A stretch of DNA of 64,000 bases, from positions 124,001-188,000 of the forward strand of contig CAWCSA010000025.1 of the NCBI GenBank assembly GCA_963798015.1, given 5' to 3'. The DNA comes from Roseiarcus sp963798015 (GTDB taxonomy: Bacteria; Pseudomonadota; Alphaproteobacteria; Rhizobiales; Beijerinckiaceae). Position numbers and translations under genes: made by a program. A model generated the notes under the pieces. That model was not told where the DNA came from. It ran no database searches and was given only the letters and a program-made list of their open reading frames with translations. Below are positions 27,980-35,859 of this stretch, piece by piece. How positions within the stretch are numbered: the stretch's first letter is position 1; every line of letters begins with the position of its first letter.

Positions 27980-28957
27980 ATGGCGGGGGACCGCGTCGCG
28001 CTCGCTTCCGCCCCGGCGGGGGGGCGAGTCGACGCGCCTTTGGAGACGGCCTTCACGAACGCGCCTGCGGTCTATGTCGCGACCCGCCGGCGTATGTCCA
28101 TGAATGGCTGGGCGACGCTACTCGTCTTCTTGCCGCCGGCGCTGCTGCTCTTCACCATCTTTGTCGCCCTGCCGATGGTCGAGGCGGGCTGGTATAGCTT
28201 CTTCAATTGGAACGGCTTTGGCCGCCCCGAAAAGTTCATCGGCCTCAAGAACTACGTCTATGTGTCCACCAATCCGGCCTTCACCCGCGCGCTGATCAAC
28301 AACGGCCTCATCATCGTCGCCTCGCTGCTCGTGCAACTGCCGCTGGCGCTTGGCGTCGCGCTCCTCATCGCCGGGCGTATGGCGGGCGCGGTGTGGTTCC
28401 GGATGATCTTCTTCCTGCCCTACATCCTCGCGGACGTGGCGGCGGGCCTCATCTGGCGCTTTATGCTCGACGGGCAGATCGGCCTCCCCGCGATCGTCAC
28501 GAGCTTCTTCGGGCTCCAGCCGTTTTACCTGCTCGGGAGCACGGACTGGGCCTTCTCCGCCGTGCTCATCGTGATCCTGTGGAAATATTTCGGCTTCCAC
28601 ATGATGCTCTATATCGCAGGCCTCCAGGGCATCGACGGAGAGATGCTAGAAGCCGCCGAGATGGACGGCGCTAAGCCCTTCCAGCGGTTCTGGCATATCA
28701 CGCTGCCACTGCTTGGGCCCATGATCCGGCTGTCGATATTCTTCTCGGTGGTCGGCGCGCTCCAGCTCTTCGACATCATCGTGCCGCTGACCGGCGGCGG
28801 CCCGTTCGACACCACGCACACAATGGTGTCCTTCCTCTACTATTTCGGAATCACGCGGATGCGGGTCGGCTTCGGCTCAGCGGTCGGCGTGGTGCTGTTC
28901 GTCATCTGCGTCACCTTCGCTTTCGGCTATCGACGGTTGTTCATGCGCGATGACTGA
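27980..28957 (+). CDS. Sugar ABC transporter permease (MalF-like)
   Basis: Inner-membrane subunit of 325 residues. The EAA loop reads 'EAAEMDGAKPFQRFWHITLPLLGP', which contacts the ATPase. About six membrane helices follow a 40-residue cytoplasmic N-terminus. The first helix is 'ATLLVFLPPALLLFTIFVALP'. It begins 6 bp after the binding protein, and its end overlaps the next permease by 8 bp. The start may be later, since ATGs at 28094 and 28100 also fit. Confidence 0.9.
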   Translation: MAGDRVALASAPAGGRVDAPLETAFTNAPAVYVATRRRMSMNGWATLLVFLPPALLLFTIFVALPMVEAGWYSFFNWNGFGRPEKFIGLKNYVYVSTNPAFTRALINNGLIIVASLLVQLPLALGVALLIAGRMAGAVWFRMIFFLPYILADVAAGLIWRFMLDGQIGLPAIVTSFFGLQPFYLLGSTDWAFSAVLIVILWKYFGFHMMLYIAGLQGIDGEMLEAAEMDGAKPFQRFWHITLPLLGPMIRLSIFFSVVGALQLFDIIVPLTGGGPFDTTHTMVSFLYYFGITRMRVGFGSAVGVVLFVICVTFAFGYRRLFMRDD

Positions 28958-29813
28958 CGCCGTTCACGATCATCGCCCCTCCGGTCGCCGGATGCGCGGC
29001 CTGCCCGCGATCGTCGCCTTCGCCGCGCTCATCGTCTTGGCGGTAGCGGTGCTCCTGCCGATCGGCCTCACGGCGCTCAACGGCTTCAAGGCGCTCGGCG
29101 AATTGCAGACACATCCGTTCGCGCTGCCGCGCGTCTGGATATGGAGCAACTACTGGGACATTCTGGCGAGCCTGCGCTATTGGCAGGTGCTCGGCAATTC
29201 GCTGCTGATCGCCACTCTCACCGTGTTCCTGACGCTCGCGGTCTCGTCGATGGCCGCCTTCACCTTTGCGCATCTGCGGTTCTTCGGCGACCGGTTCCTT
29301 CTGAGCTACATGATGCTGGGACTGTTATTCCCTGTGGCGACGGCGATCTTGCCTCTGTTCATCAAGATCCGCGATCTTGGCCTGCTCGACTCCTACTGGG
29401 GCATCGTGCTGCCGCAAGTCGCGTTCTCGCTCGCAATGAGTATTCTTCTGCTGCGCGTCGCGTTCAAGCAGCTTCCGACCGAGCTCCTCGACGCCGCGAT
29501 GATGGATGGCTGCGGCTATTTCCGCTATTTCTTCTACATCACCCTGCCGCTCTCCGGCCCTGTTTTGTCGACGGTCGCGATCATTTCCTTCGTCGGAAGC
29601 TGGAACAGCTATTTGCTGCCTCTCGTCGTGCTCAACAGCGAATCGCGCTATCCATGGACGCTCGGGCTTATGGCCTACCAGGGCCAGTATACGACGTCCT
29701 GGCAACTCGTGCTCGCATTCATCACTTTGACGATTCTACCCGCGATCCTGATATTCCTTCTGGCTCAGCGCTATATCGTCGCCGGCCTTACGGCAGGCGC
29801 TGTGAAGGCGTGA
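28950..29813 (+). CDS. Sugar ABC transporter permease (MalG-like)
   Basis: Partner permease of 287 residues. The EAA-type loop is 'LLDAAMMDGCGYFRYFFYITLPL', with Ala-Ala-x3-Asp-Gly conserved. Six helices, MalG topology. It overlaps the previous gene by 8 bp. The operon stops here without an ATP-binding gene, so energy coupling must come from an ATPase elsewhere. The 29814-30055 gap that follows has no gene. Confidence 0.9.
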   Translation: MTDAVHDHRPSGRRMRGLPAIVAFAALIVLAVAVLLPIGLTALNGFKALGELQTHPFALPRVWIWSNYWDILASLRYWQVLGNSLLIATLTVFLTLAVSSMAAFTFAHLRFFGDRFLLSYMMLGLLFPVATAILPLFIKIRDLGLLDSYWGIVLPQVAFSLAMSILLLRVAFKQLPTELLDAAMMDGCGYFRYFFYITLPLSGPVLSTVAIISFVGSWNSYLLPLVVLNSESRYPWTLGLMAYQGQYTTSWQLVLAFITLTILPAILIFLLAQRYIVAGLTAGAVKA

Positions 29814-30055
29814 CGGCCGTTGGGTTCATCGGATGAGTATGGTCCGGCCGGTGGCGCGTCGGGCGGGCGCGGTTTCGAAATCACCGCAACCATTGCGACC
29901 CTGATGGGATCGTCTCAACAGGCCGGGTGAGCCGGACGGGGTATCCACTCCGGAAAGGGTGTTGCCTTTGGACCCTTCTGCTGCGGGCCTGTTTTAGCAG
30001 CCTGGGTCGCTGAACGGTCGATGACATCCGACATGACGCGGAATCTGAATTGGGA

Positions 30056-30175
30056 TTACGGCTCCCAACGCAGCGGGCCGCAAGAGGCGCTCACACCCCA
30101 ACGAAGGCAGCGATAGAGATGACCCGCGTGGAAACCAAACTCGCTAGCGATCTTCTCGCCAAGCTCGTGGCTCAT
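30056..30175 (-). CDS. Possible 39-residue ORF coupled to the dioxygenase
   Basis: The ATG overlaps the dioxygenase stop in an ATGA junction, the usual sign of translational coupling. The product starts 'MSHELGEKIASEFGF' and ends 'CGPLRWEP'. It is very short and matches nothing I recognise. It may be a real small protein, a decayed remnant, or chance. Confidence 0.25.
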   Translation of the reverse strand: MSHELGEKIASEFGFHAGHLYRCLRWGVSASCGPLRWEP

Positions 30176-31038
30176 ACGGCTCTCCCGGCAAGCGTCGTGC
30201 GACGGACGTCGCGGATTTCATTAGAATTGAATCTGCGAGCACGATGCATCGTTGTCCTATTGTCCCACATCACGAGGTCACCGACGCGCCAGACATGGCG
30301 ATAAACAAACCTAGGTTGCGTTGCATGCTCCGTCAGATCGCGCAGAAACACGCGCGCCTCGGGGACGGTCCAACCGACTATGGCGCCGGCATGGGCCGAG
30401 AGGAACAACGACTTGCATCCGGTCTTCGGGTCGACCCGGACCAGGCGGTGACGAACCGGCTGGAAGTGCTCCCGTTCCTCCGAAGTGAGATCGAAGAAAC
30501 CGATTGCCTCGCGGGAGTAGATTAGCGAGTGCTCGCAGACGAGATCCTCGATTTCGGCTTTCGTTTCGTCATCGAGCGCATCATAAGCGGCGCGCATGTC
30601 CGCGAATTCGGTGCCGCCACCGCGAGAAGAAACTGTTCGCGCGGACAGCAAGGAGTAACCAGCCGTCACTGGGCGGAACGAGCTGTCGGAGTGCCACAAC
30701 CTATCGCCCAGCTTGAACAACCAGATGCGATCGTTCGCAGCCATGAGCGAGCCATCTCGCGTAAGGTTAGAAAAATCGGCAATGCCGTTGCCGAGGCGGT
30801 CCTGCTCACGCTTGCGGATATGCCCAGGTGTTTCGTAACGCTCGAGGTCGCCGAACTGTCGAGTGAAATTGAGTTGCTGTTCATCGGTTAGCGGCTGGTC
30901 GCGAAAGACCAGCACCGCGTGTTTCGCCATACCCCCATGAATGGCTTCGACGTCACTCGCATCGAGCGGCTTCGTGCAATCGATCGCTAAAGCTTCACCG
31001 GTGAACGCGTTCGGCATGGCGCTGATCATGACTGTCAT
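30172..31038 (-). CDS. TauD/TfdA-family Fe(II)/2-oxoglutarate dioxygenase
   Basis: Non-haem iron dioxygenase of 288 residues, closer to TfdA (phenoxyacetate) than to TauD by eye. The iron facial triad is H-x-D in 'RLWHSDSSFRPV' and the distal H in 'NRTTMHRARRF'; the 2-oxoglutarate arginine follows in 'VRRTTLAG'. The start 'MTVMISAMPNAFTGEA' at 31038 was preferred over 31071. It stands alone between two sugar importers on the opposite strand. The substrate is unknown; oxygenolytic cleavage of an ether or a sulfonate are possibilities. Confidence 0.88.
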   Translation of the reverse strand: MTVMISAMPNAFTGEALAIDCTKPLDASDVEAIHGGMAKHAVLVFRDQPLTDEQQLNFTRQFGDLERYETPGHIRKREQDRLGNGIADFSNLTRDGSLMAANDRIWLFKLGDRLWHSDSSFRPVTAGYSLLSARTVSSRGGGTEFADMRAAYDALDDETKAEIEDLVCEHSLIYSREAIGFFDLTSEEREHFQPVRHRLVRVDPKTGCKSLFLSAHAGAIVGWTVPEARVFLRDLTEHATQPRFVYRHVWRVGDLVMWDNRTTMHRARRFNSNEIRDVRRTTLAGRAV

Positions 31039-31540
31039 GCTGGCGTTCCTGCTTGATCTCTTCGCTTTCAAAGATCTTTAGCCACAACGTATGCCGCACC
31101 CTAGCCCGGCGTCGACTCTCCTGCACCTCACGTCTTGCGTGATTTTCTCTTCTCCCATTCGCTCGCGGCCTCGGGCCCCTGTTGCGCTCTTGCACAAACG
31201 AGTTTGCTCGCCTACCGTTGAATTGCGCGACCATCGTGGAACCAACGAACTGCGCATGTTGCACAGTCGCATCCTCCCTTGCAGCGGTTATGGCCGTTGT
31301 TGGTTGCCGGCTCTTGATGCACGGGCTGCACCGCGAACAGGCGCATGGGGCAGAGCCCGCGAGTCGTCTCCGCTATTTTGCAACATGGTCCGATGACGCC
31401 GCGTTCAACATAGCGGGTGATGTTGGAGGTGAACCGGCGCCTTTGTTTCGGCGACGGAAAAAACGCGACGCTCGCGCCGCGAAGGATAGCCGGGGCGGAA
31501 ATTGATGTGTGCGCATAGCGTGGCCCAAGGAGGAAGCAAA
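31039..31540. other. Divergent intergenic region (about 500 bp)
   Basis: Separates the minus-strand dioxygenase from the plus-strand importer operon. I see no gene in it. A clear Shine-Dalgarno AAGGAGG sits at its right end. It must hold the promoters of both directions, but no convincing -35/-10 pair or operator palindrome was found by eye. Confidence 0.45.
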
Positions 31541-32893
31541 ATGGTCGAGAACGTCAAAACTCCCGCGACACGAAGCGTTCTTCGCAGGCCTAGCCGCAGG
31601 CAGGTCTTGGCGGCGGGCGTCGCCGGGGCTGCCATCACCGGGTTTCCCTATGTGTCCCGCGGCCTCGCCGCGCAGACGCTGAAGTTCTGGCAGTTCTACG
31701 CGCCCGGCGGCGGCGTTCCGTCGCAAGACAAGTGGTATGAGGACGTCGTTAAAACGTGGAACGATAGCCACGAGGTTAAGGTCGAACTCGTGTATGTGCC
31801 TAACAGCGCCTACATGGACGGCACCAAGCTGCCGACTGCTTTCGCCTCCGGCGCGGGTCCCGATCTCTTCATCATCAGCCCGGGTGATTTCCTCCGCTAC
31901 TATAACGGCGGCGTGCTTCTTGATCTGACGCCGTTCATGGAGCAAAGCGCGCGCGACGACTTCCTACCGAGCGTCATCGCGAATCGCATGGTCGATGGCA
32001 AGATCTACGGCCTTCCTTACGAGGTCGAGCCGATGGCGATGTACTACAGCGTTGACGCTTTCAACGAAGTCGGGCTGACTGAGAAGGACATTCCCAAGAC
32101 CTGGGAAGACCTTCTTGCCGTGGCGAAGAAGCTGACCAACCAGAAGCGTTATGGCGTCCTGTTCGAGACGAACCCTGGCTACTATCAGAACTTCACATGG
32201 TATCCCTTCCTGTGGGAGGCCGGCGGCGACTTTCAAAGCAAAGATGGCAAGAGCGCATTCAACACGCCCGGGACTGTGGCTGCCCTTAAGTTCTGGCAGG
32301 ACGCCATCAACACCGGCGTCGCTCCACGAAAGCCCTTGGGCGGCGGCGCATGGGACACGCTCCCAAATCTAGGCTCGGGTTATTGCGCCATGCAAAACGT
32401 CGGCATCTGGGCGATCGCGCAATTGCGCGAGGGTGCGCCCGACTTCAAGTATGGCGTGTTCAGGCTGCCAACGCCTCCCGGTGGAAAATATCTCACCATT
32501 GGCGGCGGGTGGGCCTTCGTCGCCAACGCGAAAGGTTGGAATCCGAAGGCCGCTGGCGAATTCGTCGCCTGGTCGCTGGGTTCGCCGAAGGACGGCTCGA
32601 CCGGCCGGATCGTTGACTGGTGCACCAAGGCGAAGAGCGACATGCCACCGACCAAATCAGCGCTTGACGCCGGCAAGGCTGCGTTCGAGAACGGGTTCCT
32701 CAAGATCTTCACCGACGAGATCTACCCTGGAGCCCGCGCGGAGCCGCGCATGCCTCCGCCCGTCTACAAGGCGATCTCGGACGCGATTCAGTCTTGCCAG
32801 TTGAACGGCCAGGATCCGGCTCAGGCGGCCAAAGCGGCGTCGGATCAGATCGACGCGTTCCTTTCCGGCTACAAGGGCGCCCCGATCCTCTGA
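31541..32893 (+). CDS. Family 1 sugar ABC substrate-binding protein with Tat signal
   Basis: 450-residue sugar-binding lipid-free periplasmic protein. The N-terminus has a twin-arginine signal ('SRRQVLAAGVAGAAITGF'). Mature sequence 'LKFWQFYAPGGGV' and 'YGLPYEVEPMAMYYSVDAF' belongs to the extracellular solute-binding family 1. ATG 31541 is preceded by AAGGAGG at optimal spacing. Its stop overlaps the next permease start (TGATG). It starts the operon that continues to a GH172 and an ARH-fold enzyme, so its ligand is probably a furanoside-containing oligosaccharide (inference). Confidence 0.92.
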   Translation: MVENVKTPATRSVLRRPSRRQVLAAGVAGAAITGFPYVSRGLAAQTLKFWQFYAPGGGVPSQDKWYEDVVKTWNDSHEVKVELVYVPNSAYMDGTKLPTAFASGAGPDLFIISPGDFLRYYNGGVLLDLTPFMEQSARDDFLPSVIANRMVDGKIYGLPYEVEPMAMYYSVDAFNEVGLTEKDIPKTWEDLLAVAKKLTNQKRYGVLFETNPGYYQNFTWYPFLWEAGGDFQSKDGKSAFNTPGTVAALKFWQDAINTGVAPRKPLGGGAWDTLPNLGSGYCAMQNVGIWAIAQLREGAPDFKYGVFRLPTPPGGKYLTIGGGWAFVANAKGWNPKAAGEFVAWSLGSPKDGSTGRIVDWCTKAKSDMPPTKSALDAGKAAFENGFLKIFTDEIYPGARAEPRMPPPVYKAISDAIQSCQLNGQDPAQAAKAASDQIDAFLSGYKGAPIL

Positions 32894-33852
32894 TGCGGGA
32901 TCACACAACGGAAGCCAGCGAGGGCGCCCATCTCGGGGCGCTCTCGGTCGACCGCGGCCCGCGACTGTCCAACGTCGCGCGCGAGAGGATCGCGGGCTAT
33001 CTCTTTGTTGCGCCCGACGCCATCGGTCTCATGATCTTTGTTGGCGGACCCATGATTCTCTCGCTGAGCCTCGGCTTCTTCTCGGTCAGTGGCTTTGGCG
33101 AGTACACGTTCGTTGGGCTGGACAATTATCGGCGAATGCTGGGCGATCCGATGTTCTGGCGAAGCCTCCAGGTGACGATCCTGTATGTCGTCGCTCTTGT
33201 GCCCCTTCTTTATGTCGTCGGGCTTGGGCTCGCCTTGCTTGTGCAAGCGGATACGCGGTTCAACGGCGCTATCCGCACGCTCCTCTTTATGCCTCAGACG
33301 GTGAGTCTTGTCGTCGTCGCCCTCGTCTGGCAGGTGCTGGTCATCGACAAGATCGGGCTCTTCAATCAGTTGGGCGCGACGATCGGCATCGGGTCGATTT
33401 CGTGGCTGGGCGATCCACGCTTCGCGCTGGGGACCGTCATCGTAATCAGCGTCTGGTTCCTGATGGGCTTCTACATGCTGATCTTTCTTGGCGGCCTACA
33501 GGACATTCCCAAGGAATATTACGAGGCGGCCCGCATCGACGGCGCGGGGCCTGTCCAGTCCTTCTTAGAAATCACTCTGCCGCTTTTGCGGCCGACAAGC
33601 TTCTTCGTCCTGCTCGTTTCCACGGTGACAGCGGTGTGCGGATCGCAGACATTCGATCTGGTATACATCATGACGAAGGGCGGCCCAGCGAACTCGACGT
33701 CCCTCGTCATCTTCTACATCTATCAGCAGGCTTTCCAGTTCAACGAATACGGTTATGCGGCGGCAATGGCGTCGGTCCTCGTCGTTGTGCTGATGGCGAT
33801 CACCGTTCTCATGTTCCTGCCGACCCAGGGAGGGCGCTTCACTTATGAGTGA
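32893..33852 (+). CDS. Sugar ABC transporter permease (MalF/UgpA-like)
   Basis: 319 residues, six helices after a short cytoplasmic tail. The EAA loop is 'YYEAARIDGAGPVQSFLEITLPLL', a textbook match. ATG 32893 shares a base with the binding protein's stop; the end overlaps the next permease by 8 bp. Tight packing indicates one transcript. Confidence 0.92.
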   Translation: MRDHTTEASEGAHLGALSVDRGPRLSNVARERIAGYLFVAPDAIGLMIFVGGPMILSLSLGFFSVSGFGEYTFVGLDNYRRMLGDPMFWRSLQVTILYVVALVPLLYVVGLGLALLVQADTRFNGAIRTLLFMPQTVSLVVVALVWQVLVIDKIGLFNQLGATIGIGSISWLGDPRFALGTVIVISVWFLMGFYMLIFLGGLQDIPKEYYEAARIDGAGPVQSFLEITLPLLRPTSFFVLLVSTVTAVCGSQTFDLVYIMTKGGPANSTSLVIFYIYQQAFQFNEYGYAAAMASVLVVVLMAITVLMFLPTQGGRFTYE

Positions 33853-34708
33853 GGCGGCTCCCACGCAGACTGCGGAGGAGGAGGCGACGCAGCGGGCGAT
33901 GCTGCAGCCTGTTCAGCTTGCGCTCTATCTTGCGGGCGTCATCCTCGCCTTCATGGCGATCGCGCCGCTCTTCTGGATGTTGTCGATGTCGCTGAAGCCG
34001 TCGAACGAGGTGTTCGACACGAATCTTATTCCGCGGCGGCCGACGCTGAACAGCTTCGTCTATGTGTTCACACAGGTGGATTTCGCCCGCTATCTTCTCA
34101 ACACGCTCTTCGTTTCTGCCGCGGTGACGATCGTCGCGCTCATCTTTCACTCCATGGCCGCTTATGCGCTGGCGAGGCTGCGTTTTCCTGGACGAGACGC
34201 GATCTTTCTTGCGATGTTTGCGACCTTTCTGATCTCCCAGCCGGTCATCATCGTGCCGCTCTTCATCCTCGTGCGCGCGCTCCATATGCTCGACAGTTAC
34301 GCGGGATTGATCATTCCTTCGATCTTCAACGCCTTTGGCATCTTCCTTCTGCGCCAGTTCTATCTCGCTATTCCCCGCGAGCTCGAGGAGGCAGCGCTGA
34401 TCGACGGCGCCGGCTACCTCCGGATCTGGTTATCGATCATCCTGCCGTTGAGCCGGCCCATCATGTCCGCGCTCGCGATCCTCTTCTTCCTTGCCAACTG
34501 GAACTCCTTCCTCTGGCCACTGACAATCACCTCGAACCAGGACCTCTGGATGGTGCAGGTCGCGATCGCAAGTTTCCGTCAGCAGTACAACGGCTCGTGG
34601 AACTACGTGATGGCCGCTTCGACTGTGGTGGCGCTCCCGACGATCGTCATGTTCGTCATCTTCCAGAAGCGTATCATCGAGTCGATCAAGACGACAGGCA
34701 TCAAGTAG
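33845..34708 (+). CDS. Sugar ABC transporter permease (MalG/UgpE-like)
   Basis: 287 residues, MalG topology. The EAA loop is 'ELEEAALIDGAGYLRIWLSIILPL'. The last helix ends close to the C-terminus. The GH172 gene starts 29 bp downstream with its own Shine-Dalgarno, so the operon continues. No ATPase gene is present in the operon. Confidence 0.92.
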   Translation: MSEAAPTQTAEEEATQRAMLQPVQLALYLAGVILAFMAIAPLFWMLSMSLKPSNEVFDTNLIPRRPTLNSFVYVFTQVDFARYLLNTLFVSAAVTIVALIFHSMAAYALARLRFPGRDAIFLAMFATFLISQPVIIVPLFILVRALHMLDSYAGLIIPSIFNAFGIFLLRQFYLAIPRELEEAALIDGAGYLRIWLSIILPLSRPIMSALAILFFLANWNSFLWPLTITSNQDLWMVQVAIASFRQQYNGSWNYVMAASTVVALPTIVMFVIFQKRIIESIKTTGIK

Positions 34709-34737
34709 GTCGAGCAGAATCGAGAGAGGCGATCGGT

Positions 34738-35850
34738 ATGACGCAGGGGTTCTCGGGTCTCGGATTGCACCTTGGCAATCTGTCGCGACTGTCTTCGGCG
34801 AAGTCACGTTCGATCAGCCCGGAAAATCCGACTGGCGAAAAGGGCAAAGGCGGCATCGCCGAACAGGGCACCGGCGCCATCCACGCTCGCGGGCTTGGCC
34901 GCGGCTGGAAGATCTCGCCGTCGAAGCGCGTGGCGCCCGGCGAGACCCTGTTGCTTGGCGACATCGAGGGGCAAGGCGCGATCCAGCAAATATGGATCAC
35001 GCCGGCCCATGTGCGCTGGCGCGACCTCATCCTGCGCATTCACTGGGACGACCAAAGCCACCCGTCGGTCGAGGCCCCGCTCGGAGATTTTTTTGCTTGC
35101 GGGTGGGGCCGCTACGCTCACGTGAGCTCGCTTGCCGTTTGCGTCAATCCAGGGCGCGCCTTCAACTGCTATTGGGAGATGCCGTTTCGCCGCCGCGCCC
35201 GCATTACCCTCGAGAATCGTGACCCGGACGCGGAAGCCGTCCTCTACTGGCAGATCAATTATGCTTTGACCGAGGTTCCCGAGGACGCGGCCTACTTCCA
35301 CGCCAGTTTTCGTCGGACGAACCCTCTGCCGCTTAAACAGGACTATGTCGTGCTCGACGGCGTGCGGGGGCGCGGTCATTACGTCGGAACCTATGTCGCC
35401 TGGGGCGTCAACAATTCCGGCTGGTGGGGCGAGGGCGAGATCAAGTTTTTCATGGACGGCGACGAGTGGCCGACGATTTGCGGCACGGGAACCGAGGACT
35501 ATTTCTGCGGCGCGTATAACTTCGACGCCGGTACGGTCGATCCGACTTTCCCGCGTGGCTACATTGAATTCACGACCCCCTATGCGGGACTGCCCCAGGT
35601 CATCCGGCCCGACGGGGCCTATCAGTCGCAAGAGCGGTTCGGGCTCTACCGTTGGCACATTATGGATCCAATCCGTTTTGAAACGGATCTCAAGGTGACG
35701 TTGCAGGCAATCGGTTGGCGCACGGAGAAGGAGAACCGTCGCTACTTGCCGCTGCAGGACGACATCGCTTCCGTCGCCTACTGGTATCAGGCGCTGCCAA
35801 CGACGCCGTTTCCGACCCTTCCGGATCGTGACTACCTCGAAATCATCTAG
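34738..35850 (+). CDS. DUF2961 protein, glycoside hydrolase family 172
   Basis: 370-residue member of DUF2961, now GH172. Characterised members act on alpha-D-fructofuranosides or D-arabinofuranosides. The catalytic block is visible: 'GWWGEGEIKFFMDGDEWP' then 'CGTGTEDYFCGAYNF'. E232 and E253 are 21 residues apart, the same spacing as the nucleophile and acid/base reported for the founding enzyme as I recall it. There is no signal peptide, so it should act in the cytoplasm on imported sugar. ATG 34738 follows GAGAGAGG. It lies 10 bp before the ARH-fold gene. Which furanoside it cleaves is unknown. Confidence 0.88.
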   Translation: MTQGFSGLGLHLGNLSRLSSAKSRSISPENPTGEKGKGGIAEQGTGAIHARGLGRGWKISPSKRVAPGETLLLGDIEGQGAIQQIWITPAHVRWRDLILRIHWDDQSHPSVEAPLGDFFACGWGRYAHVSSLAVCVNPGRAFNCYWEMPFRRRARITLENRDPDAEAVLYWQINYALTEVPEDAAYFHASFRRTNPLPLKQDYVVLDGVRGRGHYVGTYVAWGVNNSGWWGEGEIKFFMDGDEWPTICGTGTEDYFCGAYNFDAGTVDPTFPRGYIEFTTPYAGLPQVIRPDGAYQSQERFGLYRWHIMDPIRFETDLKVTLQAIGWRTEKENRRYLPLQDDIASVAYWYQALPTTPFPTLPDRDYLEII

Positions 35851-35859
35851 GCGCGCGCG

